From Candidatus Thiosymbion ectosymbiont of Catanema sp. Cochon2018 (GTDB taxonomy: Bacteria > Pseudomonadota > Gammaproteobacteria > Chromatiales > Chromatiaceae), in NCBI GenBank assembly GCA_011392765.1, contig WYCW01000001.1, positions 62,001-126,000 of the forward strand: 64,000 nucleotides of DNA. Direction: 5' to 3'. The translations under genes and the position numbers were made by a program. Under the pieces are notes generated by a model. It did not search any database and was not told the DNA's origin. It saw only the letters and a list, made by a program, of their open reading frames with translations. This document shows, in pieces, positions 37,371-46,339 of this stretch (within the stretch, counting starts at the first letter, position 1; each line of letters begins with the position of its first letter).

Positions 37371-37876
37371 CATACGTAGACGAATATCAAGAGAACATTC
37401 GATTGGATTCCGTATCGAATGTTGAAGAATCATACCGTATGTTGTGTAGTAACATTGCGGAACGAGAAGAAGTCGCCGAAGATCTTACAAAACCCCTTTC
37501 CGCAGATAAAAAGGGACATAAGCTCAGAGAACTCGAGCAATTATGCGAAAAATCCAGAGACCATCCTTTTATAGTGGATTTAAAACACAAAAAGTTCACA
37601 AAAACAGGATTCCGGTACTTTGCAATGGCGTTTTATGCGCATATCCCTCCTATAGTGGATTGCATTAAACGCTCTGGGATTCCAGGTGATGTATCAAAGC
37701 ATTTCAGCCTGCATATTGACTGTGATGAATATCACTATAGTGATTTAAAAACCACTTTTACACAATTTATCAATGCAAGACAGGACATTATTGAAGCAGA
37801 GGCTGGATTGAGAATTATGCTCGGAATTCGAGGTAAATTTTTTGAGCATCTGAAAAGCAAGAACTTACTAGAATAA
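37367..37876 (+). CDS. Hypothetical protein, partner of the truncated gene
   Basis: A 169-residue AT-rich protein I do not recognise (MTYVDEYQENIRLDSVSNVEESY...). It has a charged N-terminal third, a mixed middle with FAMAFYAHIPPIVDCIKRSGIPGDV, and a helical end, and contains several His and Cys residues (HIDCDEYHYSD). No signal peptide or membrane segment. It starts within the stop of the upstream gene, now truncated by a family B MITE, so it may have lost its promoter. Toxin or effector roles are possible but unsupported. Confidence 0.6.
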   Translation: MTYVDEYQENIRLDSVSNVEESYRMLCSNIAEREEVAEDLTKPLSADKKGHKLRELEQLCEKSRDHPFIVDLKHKKFTKTGFRYFAMAFYAHIPPIVDCIKRSGIPGDVSKHFSLHIDCDEYHYSDLKTTFTQFINARQDIIEAEAGLRIMLGIRGKFFEHLKSKNLLE

Positions 37877-37953
37877 GAGATAGATAAAAAGCCCGCGTAG
37901 GTTGGGGTGAGGAACGATCCCCAACATCCTCTGCGGCCACATCGGAGAAGACG

Positions 37954-38244
37954 GTGGAAATAGGCGTCCGTGACCTGAGAGACAGACTGTCGGAATATCT
38001 GCATCGAGCCGAAGCAGGCGAGGAAATTTCGGTGACTTCCCAGGGACGAGCCATTGTGCGCATGACGGGGATCGAGCAACCTGCCGCTGAGGAAACGGAG
38101 GCGGATGTGATCACCCGATTGCGCTCCGACCCCCATCTACGTGCCGGAAGCGGTGACCGGGTGGAGCCGGTGTCGTGCCCGATCCCCGCCGCTCCCACCG
38201 GGGAACCACTACTCAGTGATCTGTTGCTTGAGGACCGGGAGTGA
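37954..38244 (+). CDS. Phd/YefM-family antitoxin
   Basis: A 96-residue Phd/YefM protein: VRDLRDRLSEYLHRAEAGEEISVTSQGRAIVRM is the DNA-binding and dimer part, followed by a tail that would wrap the toxin and ends LLSDLLLEDRE. GTG start with GGAGAAG upstream. The last codons overlap a GTG that opens a VapC-like frame broken after about ten residues, so this antitoxin has been orphaned. Confidence 0.88.
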   Translation: MEIGVRDLRDRLSEYLHRAEAGEEISVTSQGRAIVRMTGIEQPAAEETEADVITRLRSDPHLRAGSGDRVEPVSCPIPAAPTGEPLLSDLLLEDRE

Positions 38245-38276
38245 TTCTGTACTTGGATAGCTCAGCTTTGCTTTTG
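38241..38276 (+). pseudogene. VapC (PIN) toxin, first ten codons only
   Basis: From the GTG overlapping the antitoxin stop the frame reads VILYLDSSAL, the standard start of a VapC PIN domain with its first catalytic Asp, then diverges into unrelated residues. The rest is lost. Confidence 0.75.
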
Positions 38277-38526
38277 TTTGCTGGATGGAAGTTCGCCGTA
38301 ATTGTTCGCTGGAAGAGACCGAGGCAACAAGTCGTCCGTAGATCTTAACTCATTGTCTCTGAATGCGTTGATGGAGATATTCGCGAATTAGACAAAGAAG
38401 CAATAGTCGTGGTATATAAAGTGTTCCGACGTATTTAAACACGGCGACTTGTTGTTTACTACCCGTTGGGCGTTGATTTTGCCGTTCATCTCTCGATTCG
38501 AATTAAAGGATATCGTCACGTGAAGG

Positions 38527-38612
38527 TATTCATCCGGCATCAAGGAAATCATCCTGCCGGAAGACAACCGGGGCGATTTCGAAGAAGTACCTGAACATAT
38601 CCGCAAGGGACT
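38527..38612 (+). pseudogene. lon 3' fragment
   Basis: About 86 bases match the end of the lon protease domain (GIKEIILPEDNRGDFEEVPEH region, 30699-30783) with scattered changes. It precedes a broken mntA, repeating the lon-mntA order at 30.8 kb. Confidence 0.85.
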
Positions 38613-38888
38613 GATGGTAAGGTCTCGTCCCTCGACCCAGCCTAAATTAATGTGTTAGTTTTTAGGCAACCTCTTACTCTTTAAAGGAACCGCCCATAAT
38701 CTACGAGAAACGGAGCATGAAACCATCGCAAGTCCTGAGACGGCATCGGGCCGAAATCAGGCATATCATCGCAAGCCACCGCGCAGGGAATGCCAGGGTG
38801 TTTGGATCCATGCCACATGGCAAAGATAATAAAGGATAGTGATCTCGATCTTCTGATCGATCCCGACGGACCCATGACGCTCTTCGAT

Positions 38889-39560
38889 GGTAACCGTTCA
38901 GCCCCCACCTCGTCATTGCGGCAGGGATTGCCGGAATCCGCCGGTGCCAGGCAGGTGGTAAAAATATACTGCCACACGGCACAATCCGAGCTTTTGAATT
39001 TCCCCCTCACCCCGGCTCTCTCCCAGAGGGAGGGTGTCGCAAAAGCCCATCCGTGGGGCGTAGCGCAGGCGTCCCCGCCTGCATTTTTCGATGCAGGCGA
39101 GGACGCCTGCGCTACTTTTACGACACCCTCAGAGGGAGAGGGAGTGAAATGTGCAAATTGTGCCATGTGGCAGTATAGCAGGGGGCTGAACGATTACGGG
39201 TTGTCGCGGAGCGACTCGTTTACCATGACCCCGAAGGGGTCGAACAGACCAGCCCAGGGCAACGCCCTGGGTGGTGTCGGGGTTTGGAATCGAGCCCTGA
39301 AAGGGCGTGACATAAAAGCGAGAGGATAACCTTCGCGGTCTCCGTTGTACTCGAAGCTCCTGGCGCGGAAATCAGGCGGTACTGACGATGAACGGTATGC
39401 CGGGATTGACGCCTTCGATGTCACGCCCTTTCAGGGCTCATCTTTCCTCCACCTCTCTTCCCAGGGCGTTGCCCTGGGCTGATATGTCACGCTCTTTCAG
39501 GGCTGGGTACCGGAATCCGGTGCCGGGGAGATCGCAAAAACAGTGGGGGTCTAACGGTTA
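38889..39560 (+). mobile_element. Family M element with 8-bp target duplication
   Basis: Ends GTAACCGTTCAGCCCCC and GGGGGTCTAACGGTTAC. CTTCGATG occurs directly on both sides (38881-38888 region and 39561 region), an 8-bp duplication within mntA. Interior: a family A MITE (38965-39177) and GCCCTGAAAGGGCGTGACAT units with CAGGGCAACGCCCTG palindromes. Confidence 0.88.
38965..39177. mobile_element. Family A MITE, copy 2, with an inner passenger
   Basis: Ends TATACTGCCACACGGCA and complement, nested in a family M element. It contains a second inverted repeat unit (AGGGTGTCGCAAAAGCCC ... TTTACGACACCCTC) around a GTAGCGCAGGCG palindrome, absent from copy 1. Confidence 0.88.
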
Positions 39561-39684
39561 CCTTCGATGTCGGGGCGACCCGCTACGAGTTGAGGGAATT
39601 GCTCGGCGTCGAGGTGGAGGTGCTTACCCCAAACGCCCTTCCCGACAGTTTCCGTGAGAAGGCGCTGAGCGAGGCAGTACCCGT

Positions 39685-39842
39685 ATGACCAATAATGCCG
39701 ACCCTTGTCTAGGTGACTACCTTGGGCACATCTTGGAAGCCATTGAGCGGATAAATCGTTACACTGCCGATCCGGACCGAGCAGAATTCGAGTCCACGGA
39801 GCAGATCCAGGATGCGGTGATCCGAAACTTTGAAGTCAAATG
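39685..39842 (+). pseudogene. hepT 5' part, cut by a family G element
   Basis: Matches the first ~50 codons of hepT (DPCLGDYLGHILEAIERINRYTAD..., VIRNFEV) and ends abruptly where family G starts at 39846. The catalytic motif is gone. Confidence 0.88.
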
Positions 39843-39845
39843 AAT

Positions 39846-40162
39846 CTAGCGAGGCTCCGCCTCAGACCAACGAGGCGTGAATTCTTTTTAACCACAGAGG
39901 ACACAGAGATGGAAATGCGATTAGCCCAAGTAGAATGCGGTTGGTTGATCAATTTCAATGTCCGCCGTCCGGTCGAGAGTGTTAAACGCGATAGCGTCTG
40001 ATTCTCTGTGCACTCTGTGTTCTCTGTGGTGAATAAAGAGAGGTCGCAACGACTCGTACCATGCGAGTGAGACTTTGCCTTAAGATTGGTAAGGCATGAA
40101 TTTTTTGTGCAGTGCAAAAACTTGACTCATTTGTAAAGTTACGGGTCCCTCAAGGATCCTAG
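39846..40162 (-). mobile_element. Family G element, inverted, with inner CACAGAG palindrome
   Basis: CTAG, GAGGC-TCC-GCCTC hairpin, then a TTAACCACAGAGGACACAGAG / CACTCTGTGTTCTCTGTGGT palindrome and the ACTTGACTCATTTGTAAAG ... TCCCTCAAGGATCCTAG end. Confidence 0.8.
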
Positions 40163-40163
40163 T

Positions 40164-40257
40164 CATCTCGTTGCCCGACAACCTGCCTGATCTCCTGCAG
40201 GAGACACCCGAGGAATTCGAGCGATTGCTTTTAACCAGACAGTTTCCCAGATGCTAA
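40164..40257 (+). pseudogene. 3' end of an unknown gene upstream of the AlbA_2 gene
   Basis: A frame from the family G edge reads ISLPDNLPDLLQETPEEFERLLLTRQFP and stops at a TAA overlapping the ATG at 40251. The coupling suggests it was the first gene of a three-gene operon with the AlbA_2 and ParA genes. Confidence 0.5.
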
Positions 40258-40886
40258 GCCAACGCCAATTGATCGAGCTTCTCAACAACCTCGAGGCGGA
40301 CGCTATCGAACGCACGACCTCCGTGAACGATACCGATAAGTTCGCACAGGCCATCTGTGCCTTTGCCAACGATCTACCCAATCACCGCCATCCCGGTTAC
40401 TTGTTGATCGGTGCCCGCGATGATGGAACACCATCCGGTCTCAAGGTTACCGACGAGCTTTTAAGGAAACTCGGTGCAATACGCTCCGACGGCAATGTCT
40501 TGCCCCAACCCACTCTCACAGTCCAGAAAATCGGACTGGAAGATGGTGACATTGCGGCTGTAAAGGTAGAATTGTCGGATTTACCTCCGGTCCGCTACAA
40601 GGGGCGGATCTACATCCGCATCGGTCCCAGAAAGGGAATTGCAAACGAGCAGGAAGCAACGTATCCTGAGCGAGCGGCGAGTGGCCCGAGCGCGCTTTTT
40701 CGATGCGCTCCCATGCATCGCAATCCGATCATCGCAGAGGCGATGAAGGCGCTCGGCTTTGTAAACCGCTTCGGCTACGGCGTCCAACGCGCTCAGGCTT
40801 TACTGAAGCAAAACGGGAATCCGCCGCCGGAGTTCGAGTTCGACGAACACAGCGTGCTGGTAAAGATCCGGCAGAGGATCGAATGA
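40251..40886 (+). pseudogene. Schlafen/AlbA_2-domain protein with internal deletion
   Basis: The first ~145 codons give an AlbA_2 (Schlafen-type, RecG-helicase-related) domain: CAFANDLPNHRHPGYLLIGARDDGTPSGLKVTDELL, RIYIRIGPRKGIAN. The end (RNPIIAEAMKALGFVNRFGYGVQRAQALLKQNG) is the C-terminal part of the same family. The middle is missing; in another frame at 40665-40720 the expected SERRVARARFFDALPC is legible, so a frameshift and a deletion are both present. The 211-residue frame is open but is unlikely to be functional. Its stop overlaps the next gene's ATG. Confidence 0.7.
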
Positions 40887-41896
40887 AAACCATCGCGTTT
40901 TTCAACAGCAAGGGGGGAATCGGCAAAACCTCGTTGGTCTATCACCTCGCCTGGATGTTCGCCGACAATAGAGTCCCTACCCTGGCCGTCGATTTGGATC
41001 CCCAGGCCAATCTGACCACTCTGTTTCTCGATGCGGAGCGTCTGGAAACCCTCTGGCCCGATGCCGACCATCCCGACACGGTATACGGCAGTATCCACCC
41101 CATACTGGGGGGGATCGGTGACATCGTGACCCCCCATGTCGCGCCTATAGCCGAGCGGCTCAGTCTGATTCCCGGTGACCTCGGCCTCTCCCGCTTCGAG
41201 GACAAGTTTTCCGATGCCTGGTCTCGCTGCCACAACCGCGACGAGTCCGCCTACCGGACCCTGACGACCTTTCATCGCCTGATTCAGGCAGGCACCGACG
41301 ATACGGTCGAGCTGGTTCTCATCGACGTCGGCCCCAATCTGGGAGCGATCAATCGGTCGGCTCTGATTGCGTCCGATCAGATCTGTATCCCGCTTGCCCC
41401 GGATCTCTTTTCCCTGCAAAGTCTCCGGAATCTCGGACCAACCCTGCGTGATTGGCGGGTAATTTGGGGAGACCTGGCGGCTGAAGCACCTACTGATTTA
41501 CCGCTGCCGAAGGGAAGGATGCAACCGATCGGTTACATCCTTATGCAGCATGGACTGCACGGCAGCAGGTCGGTTCTGACCGATAAGCACTGGATGGACC
41601 GGATTCCGGCTGTCTACCGCGAGGCTGTGTTAAACGAGACGGTGCAAACATCCGTGCGGGTCGAGCAGGATCCTCATTGTCTTTCGTTGCTCAGGCACCA
41701 TCATGGCCTGATGACTTTGGCCATGGAGGCGAGAAAACCGATGTTCTGCCTCAAATCCGCGGATGGGGCAATCGGTGCGCACATCGAGGCAATCAAAAGC
41801 TGCTACCGTGACTTTCATCGGTTGGCATCTCGGATAGCTACCTCCGCCGGCATTGTCTTTCCATCAAAGACCATGGAAGACCAAACCTCCCCATAG
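40883..41896 (+). CDS. ParA/MinD-family ATPase
   Basis: A 337-residue P-loop ATPase. Walker A is KGGIGKTS near residue 10, Walker A' is VDLDPQANLTTLF, Walker B is LVLIDVGPNLGAINR. Longer than the ParA at 24974, with a C-terminal ~120-residue extension (PAVYREAVLNETVQTS..., ARKPMFCLKSADG). The ATG at 40883 overlaps the stop of the AlbA_2 gene and AGAGGA lies upstream. Pairing of a ParA-type ATPase with an AlbA_2 protein recurs in accessory regions in my experience, possibly defensive; the function here is unknown. Confidence 0.85.
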   Translation: MKTIAFFNSKGGIGKTSLVYHLAWMFADNRVPTLAVDLDPQANLTTLFLDAERLETLWPDADHPDTVYGSIHPILGGIGDIVTPHVAPIAERLSLIPGDLGLSRFEDKFSDAWSRCHNRDESAYRTLTTFHRLIQAGTDDTVELVLIDVGPNLGAINRSALIASDQICIPLAPDLFSLQSLRNLGPTLRDWRVIWGDLAAEAPTDLPLPKGRMQPIGYILMQHGLHGSRSVLTDKHWMDRIPAVYREAVLNETVQTSVRVEQDPHCLSLLRHHHGLMTLAMEARKPMFCLKSADGAIGAHIEAIKSCYRDFHRLASRIATSAGIVFPSKTMEDQTSP

Positions 41897-41934
41897 ATTC
41901 CGGCCAACATCAGCTGCTCTTTCGTAATAACCCA

Positions 41935-42410
41935 AACCGTAGGCTGGGTTGAGGAACGAAACCCAGCGCTGCAGGGCGAGTGCGTATAAATTTCTTATCG
42001 ATCAACAAGCTGCTACCAGCTGTGTCGATTGGATAAAGCCAGGAGCGCCGGCATCCTGCCGGCTGTAGTCGGGCAAAGCCGTAGGATGCTGGTGAGGTCA
42101 GGGACGACCGAACCGCATCAATGCTGTGGTAAGCCCTGACCGGGCAGAGACGCCCGGCCAGTGGCGAATCGCATCTTTGGATGGCCCGTGCCCAACGTCA
42201 TTGTCGGGCACGCCTGCCGTCCCTGGCAGACTTTGCCCAACAACCTGGTCCACCGCGTGGACCTGCCTGTAGGCAACCAAGTCTGCCAAGGTCATGTTTT
42301 TGAGAAGGTTTATACGCGCTCGCCTTGCCCGTGCACACCTTCGATGGAACGCACATCGGAAAGCCCGGTACCGGACAAGCGGCAGCGGCCGCTCGGGAAG
42401 AGCGGCCGCG
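41935..42410. repeat. Mixed repeat stretch
   Basis: GTAGGCTGGGTTGAGGAACG palindrome, then GCGAGTGCGTATAAATTTC (also at 17179 and 32735), then GATGCGGTT/AACCGCATC-type and GTTGGGC/GCCCAAC inverted pairs. A CGGCCGCTCGGGAAGAGCGGCCG hairpin at about 42385-42409 could end transcription of the pullulanase gene. No gene. Confidence 0.55.
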
Positions 42411-42418
42411 CTGTGGGC

Positions 42419-45037
42419 TCAGTCGCGGTACAGTACGGTCACCGCTGTTCCTTCGACGGGAACGCTGCCGTTAACCTCACGCCCGTTGCCGGCAGTGGGG
42501 TCGGATTTTTCCATCGCTACTTTCCAAGTGCCTGCAGGCAGCTTGTAGTCGAAGTTGCCGGCACTGTTGTAAATCACGATGATCTCGGACCAGTCGTCGC
42601 CATTCTCGCCCGCATGGATGTGGTTGACCACGACGCCGTCACGGGGTGTCGTGGTCGTGATGTGCCGGTCGATTTCCTCCCAACTGTTCATGCGCAAACC
42701 CGGATGGGCCTTGCGTAGGGCAATGACGTCCCGGTAGTAGTTGAAAATACCGGCATTATCCACCTTCCACTGCCAGCGAATCTTGTTGATCTCGTCCCCT
42801 AATTCGTAAGTGTTGTTGTATCCCTTCTTGTCCCGCAGCAGCTCCACGCCGGCGTGCAGAAAGGGGATGCCTTGGCTGGTCAGCACGATTCCGTTGGCGA
42901 ACTGTTGGATGCGACGCAGATAGGGATCGTTGCGGTCACGTCCGTTCGCATCCGCCCAGAACAGAACCTTGTCCCGGAGCGATAAATTGTCGTGGGAGGA
43001 TACATAGTTGATGCTCTGCTCCGGATCGGCGGCGAACATGGGATCCCAGGTATCTATAGGGGCGCATGGATCGTTGGCGTCGTAGCGGATGGCGCCACGG
43101 CTGCCCACCTGGATCCGCCACAGATTCGGCTCGGCGTTGAAGACGTAGCAATCCCCGCAATCGCATTTACCGTCGTCGTTGTTGCCTTTGAGGGCGTTCC
43201 GATATCGGTCATTGAATACACCTACATGGGCATCGTGGATCTTCGCGATGGTCCCCAAACGCACTCGTTGGGATTCTCGAGAGTCTCCCTTACCACCATT
43301 CCAGGGTTCTCCGTAGAGCAACAGCTTGCGCTCGGGGAACTTACTGTTGAGATGCTTCGCCCAGTTACCAACCTCATCATAGTCGAAGATACCCATGAGA
43401 TCGAAGCGGAACCCGTCGACGTTGAATTCGTCCACCCAGTATTCGAGGGAGTCGCGGATCATGCGGCTGACCATGGGAACATTCGCGTCGATGGAATTGC
43501 CCGTGTCCGACAAGTCAGTCTCGGTGTAATAACGGTCGCTGATCGGCTCGAACATCTCTTTCCCATGGGTATGGTTGTATACCACATCGATGATCACCCG
43601 GATCCCGGCCTTATGCAGCTCGTCCACCATGGTCTTGAACTCGCGGATGCGATTTTCGTAGTCGGATGGTGTCAGCGAGTAACGCTCCTCCGGCACATTG
43701 AAATTACGCGGATCATAGCCCCAGTTGTAGCAGGTGGTGTCTGCAACATCAGGGCAGGAGGCAAAGTCGTAGACAGGCATGAGCTGGACATGCGTGATGC
43801 CGAGCTCTACCAGATGATCCAGACCCGTCTTGACGCCCTCATGGGTGGTACCGGACTCGACGAGCCCGAGGAACTTGCCGCGCTTCTCATCGGGAACGCC
43901 GGAGTTCGGGTCGATGGTGAAATCGCGCACGTGTAGCTCGTAAATGATGGCGTCCTCGCGTTCGGCGAGCCCTGGCCGCGGCGCCCAAACGCCGGGAAGC
44001 TCGGTGCGGCTCAGGTCCATGACGATATTGTTGTTGGTGTTGGGCTCGACCATCCGTCCGTAGGGATCGCGCACACTGGTTCCGTCGACCAGGAAGTGAT
44101 AGGGCTTGAGTCGGTGGTCGCCTTCCACTGTCACTTGGTAAACGTCGGTATAGCCGTTGAAATCGGCGATCTTCCGCATGTCATGGGTTTTGCCGTCCAA
44201 CCAGAGGGCAACGTCGGAGCGGTCCGGTGACCAGAGAGAGAAGGTCGTGCGTTCGGCTGTGTATACCGCCCCCAGGTCGTCGGGGATCAGCTGGTAACTC
44301 AGAGTTTGGTCGTTGACCTGGACCCGGAAGTCACCGACGACGTCCGTGGAGATATCGAGGCCATCACGGTCGAGCGTGCCGTCGGACTCTTTGTCCCCAT
44401 AGTTGTGAGACCAGTCGCCAGCGACATCGACCTTCCAACGTTGTCCACCGTCGCTATCACCGTCGCCATTGAAGGCAACTTGTGTTTCCCAGGTGTGATC
44501 GGCCACCAACTGCATAGGCGTCGTACCCCACTTATTGGGGGTGCCGCGGAAGAACAAACTCTCGAAGTTCGATTTAAATTTCGGTTGCCCGATTAGTTTG
44601 TAACTCAGGGTCTGGTCGTTGACCTGGACCCGGAAGTCGCCGACGACGTCCGTGGAGATATCGGAGCCCTTAGGGTCGAGCTTGCCGTCGGACTCGTTGT
44701 CCCCATAATTGTGAAGCCAGTCGCCAGCGACATCGACCTTCCAACGTTGCCCACCGTCGCTATCACCGCGGCCATCGAAGGCCACTTGTGCCTCCCAGGT
44801 GTGATCGGCCACCAACTGCATAGGCGTTGTGTCCCAGTCGTTGGGGGTGCCGCGGAAGAACAAACTCTTGAAGCTCGATTCGAATTTCGTACCGACGCAG
44901 GTAGCTGCTGCGCTCCCACAATCGCCCTTACAACCATCGACGCTGCCGGCCTGGACCCTGGTACCGATAGTCAGTGTAGCAACGGCCAGTATCAGTGCAC
45001 TTGAGTAAAGGGCTAACTTCGAGCGGCTGTGCTTCAT
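42419..45037 (-). CDS. Secreted type I pullulanase with duplicated N-terminal domain
   Basis: An 872-residue GH13 debranching enzyme cutting alpha-1,6 bonds of pullulan, glycogen or starch. Signal peptide about 1-30. Two tandem ~105-residue repeats follow (SLFFRGTPNxWxTTPMQLVADHTWE ... ISTDVVGDFRVQVNDQTLSY), probably starch-binding; they are also near-identical in DNA (44300-44600 and 44605-44880). Next a CBM48-like domain (TTFSLWSPDRSDVALWL) and the barrel with the pullulanase mark YNWGYDP, nucleophile in DGFRFDLMG, acid in LLLYGEPW and SSHDNLSL. AGGAAG precedes the ATG. It acts outside the cytoplasm. No transporter or other amylase is adjacent. Confidence 0.92.
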   Translation of the reverse strand: MKHSRSKLALYSSALILAVATLTIGTRVQAGSVDGCKGDCGSAAATCVGTKFESSFKSLFFRGTPNDWDTTPMQLVADHTWEAQVAFDGRGDSDGGQRWKVDVAGDWLHNYGDNESDGKLDPKGSDISTDVVGDFRVQVNDQTLSYKLIGQPKFKSNFESLFFRGTPNKWGTTPMQLVADHTWETQVAFNGDGDSDGGQRWKVDVAGDWSHNYGDKESDGTLDRDGLDISTDVVGDFRVQVNDQTLSYQLIPDDLGAVYTAERTTFSLWSPDRSDVALWLDGKTHDMRKIADFNGYTDVYQVTVEGDHRLKPYHFLVDGTSVRDPYGRMVEPNTNNNIVMDLSRTELPGVWAPRPGLAEREDAIIYELHVRDFTIDPNSGVPDEKRGKFLGLVESGTTHEGVKTGLDHLVELGITHVQLMPVYDFASCPDVADTTCYNWGYDPRNFNVPEERYSLTPSDYENRIREFKTMVDELHKAGIRVIIDVVYNHTHGKEMFEPISDRYYTETDLSDTGNSIDANVPMVSRMIRDSLEYWVDEFNVDGFRFDLMGIFDYDEVGNWAKHLNSKFPERKLLLYGEPWNGGKGDSRESQRVRLGTIAKIHDAHVGVFNDRYRNALKGNNDDGKCDCGDCYVFNAEPNLWRIQVGSRGAIRYDANDPCAPIDTWDPMFAADPEQSINYVSSHDNLSLRDKVLFWADANGRDRNDPYLRRIQQFANGIVLTSQGIPFLHAGVELLRDKKGYNNTYELGDEINKIRWQWKVDNAGIFNYYRDVIALRKAHPGLRMNSWEEIDRHITTTTPRDGVVVNHIHAGENGDDWSEIIVIYNSAGNFDYKLPAGTWKVAMEKSDPTAGNGREVNGSVPVEGTAVTVLYRD

Positions 45038-45148
45038 TGTTTGCTTCCTGAATTTGATGGATCATTTTAAGCACATATATCATGAGAGAGGTTCCGGGTA
45101 CAGTAATAAAAACCCTGGGTAGTGGCTCAGTTTGCGAGAAATCGGAAA

Positions 45149-45228
45149 TTGCGAAAAAACGCAATGACGCCAAGACGCCAAGAAAGAAAAAGAATCTTTG
45201 CGTCTTGGCGCCATTGCGTCCTGGTGTT
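45149..45228. repeat. Palindromic repeat
   Basis: CGCAATGACGCCAAGACGCC pairs with GCGTCTTGGCGCCATTGCG around an AAAGAAAAAGAA loop. The rest of 45038-45310 holds no gene. Confidence 0.75.
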
Positions 45229-45310
45229 AAAGGGGCCGGAAAGTGGCGGCCAAGCATGAAATTTTCAAACTTGTCGGGTCCCGAATAGTTACCCACTTGA
45301 AATCCAACCA

Positions 45311-46114
45311 CTACCCCACTTTGCTATTCTCCAGGGGGAACACCCTCCGGTACAGCGCAAAGCTGGCATAAGCGAGCACCGGAAACAGCACCACGAAGAG
45401 CGGCAACATCAGGATGGCGAGCAGGGTGCCGCCGGTAAGAATCAGCCCCCAGGCGATGCCGGTGAGAAAACTGCCGAACACGGCGCGTACGCTGGCAAGC
45501 ACCGCCTGAACAAAGTCGGCGCGTCCCTCATGCAGGAGTGGAACCGAAAATGCGGAGATGGCGAAGATGGTAAATGCCAACACCGAGCCCATGAGCGAGC
45601 TCCAGAGCTCGAAGGCAATCACCCGACGCTCCAACCTGATCAACCAGGGCAGCTCGTAGGGTAAGTGCTCGCTTCCGATCATCATGGCGTAGAGAACGGC
45701 CGCATCGGTGATCCAGATCAGGAACAAAAAGGCGCATAGCGAGGCGACCAACCACAGACCGGCGGGGGCCCGAGCGAAGGCGGTGAAGGCGTCCGGGAGG
45801 CGCGCTTTACGGGCGTCCGCGGCGCTTGCCGCGAGCCGGAAAAATCCCGTCAAGAGCGCCGGACCCACCAGCAGAAATCCCCCGGAGACGGGTAGCGCCA
45901 TGGGGGAGAGACCGAGATAGCCGACGACTGCCAGCAGCACCAGACCGACCAAGGCAAATACACCGGCGTAAGCCATGCTGGCAGCGGGCAGGGTACGAAA
46001 GGTTTGCCAGCCGGTTACCAGCGCATCTACCAGGTCGGAGAACCCGAATGGACGCGCCGTGACCCCAGGGGCGGAGGTTGAGGTTGCGGGATCCGAGGCT
46101 TTATCCGTGCTCAT
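45311..46114 (-). CDS. DUF2189 integral membrane protein
   Basis: A 267-residue protein with about six to seven membrane helices, of the DUF2189 family. Typical features: DLVDALVTGWQTFRTLPAASMAYAGVFAL at the start, FRLAASAADARKARLPDAFTAFARAP in the middle and LFVVLFPVLAYASFALYRRVFP at the end. Relatives often neighbour cytochrome oxidase genes; the function is unknown. The ATG at 46114 is preferred to a TTG at 46135. Confidence 0.85.
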   Translation of the reverse strand: MSTDKASDPATSTSAPGVTARPFGFSDLVDALVTGWQTFRTLPAASMAYAGVFALVGLVLLAVVGYLGLSPMALPVSGGFLLVGPALLTGFFRLAASAADARKARLPDAFTAFARAPAGLWLVASLCAFLFLIWITDAAVLYAMMIGSEHLPYELPWLIRLERRVIAFELWSSLMGSVLAFTIFAISAFSVPLLHEGRADFVQAVLASVRAVFGSFLTGIAWGLILTGGTLLAILMLPLFVVLFPVLAYASFALYRRVFPLENSKVG

Positions 46115-46168
46115 GATTGTAAGTACAGTAGTCAATTATAACTCAAGGAAAAGGGGACCCTCATGGCT

Positions 46169-46323
46169 CAATGCCATTAAGTTAAGCGTTACCGGTCGGC
46201 AAAGTAAGAGAAGAAACTACGAATCACGCGAATCCTCGCGAACTTGTCATCGAACCGGGGAGGGGATCTTCGCGAAATTCGCGTGATTCGGATTTTCTCC
46301 CAACAGCTAACTTAATGGCATTG
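46169..46323. mobile_element. Family F MITE
   Basis: Both ends and the inner ACTACGAATCACGCGAATCC palindrome are present. No target duplication is visible at its flanks. Confidence 0.85.
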
Positions 46324-46339
46324 GGTGGTGAGATCGAAC

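Larger units (their letters stand above)
38717..39688 (+). pseudogene. mntA copy split by a family M element
   Basis: The 5' part (38717-38888) matches mntA but has a frameshift that gives an early stop after FGSMPHGKDNKG. The 3' part resumes at 39561 (TRYELRELLGVEVEVLTPNA...) and ends at the TGA overlapping a hepT start. The gap is exactly a family M element. Confidence 0.9.

Noticed and set aside
40703-40882. Sixty extra codons before the ParA start at 40883
   Set aside because: They are an alternative frame of the AlbA_2 gene; the conserved KGGIGKT lies right after the Met at 40883.
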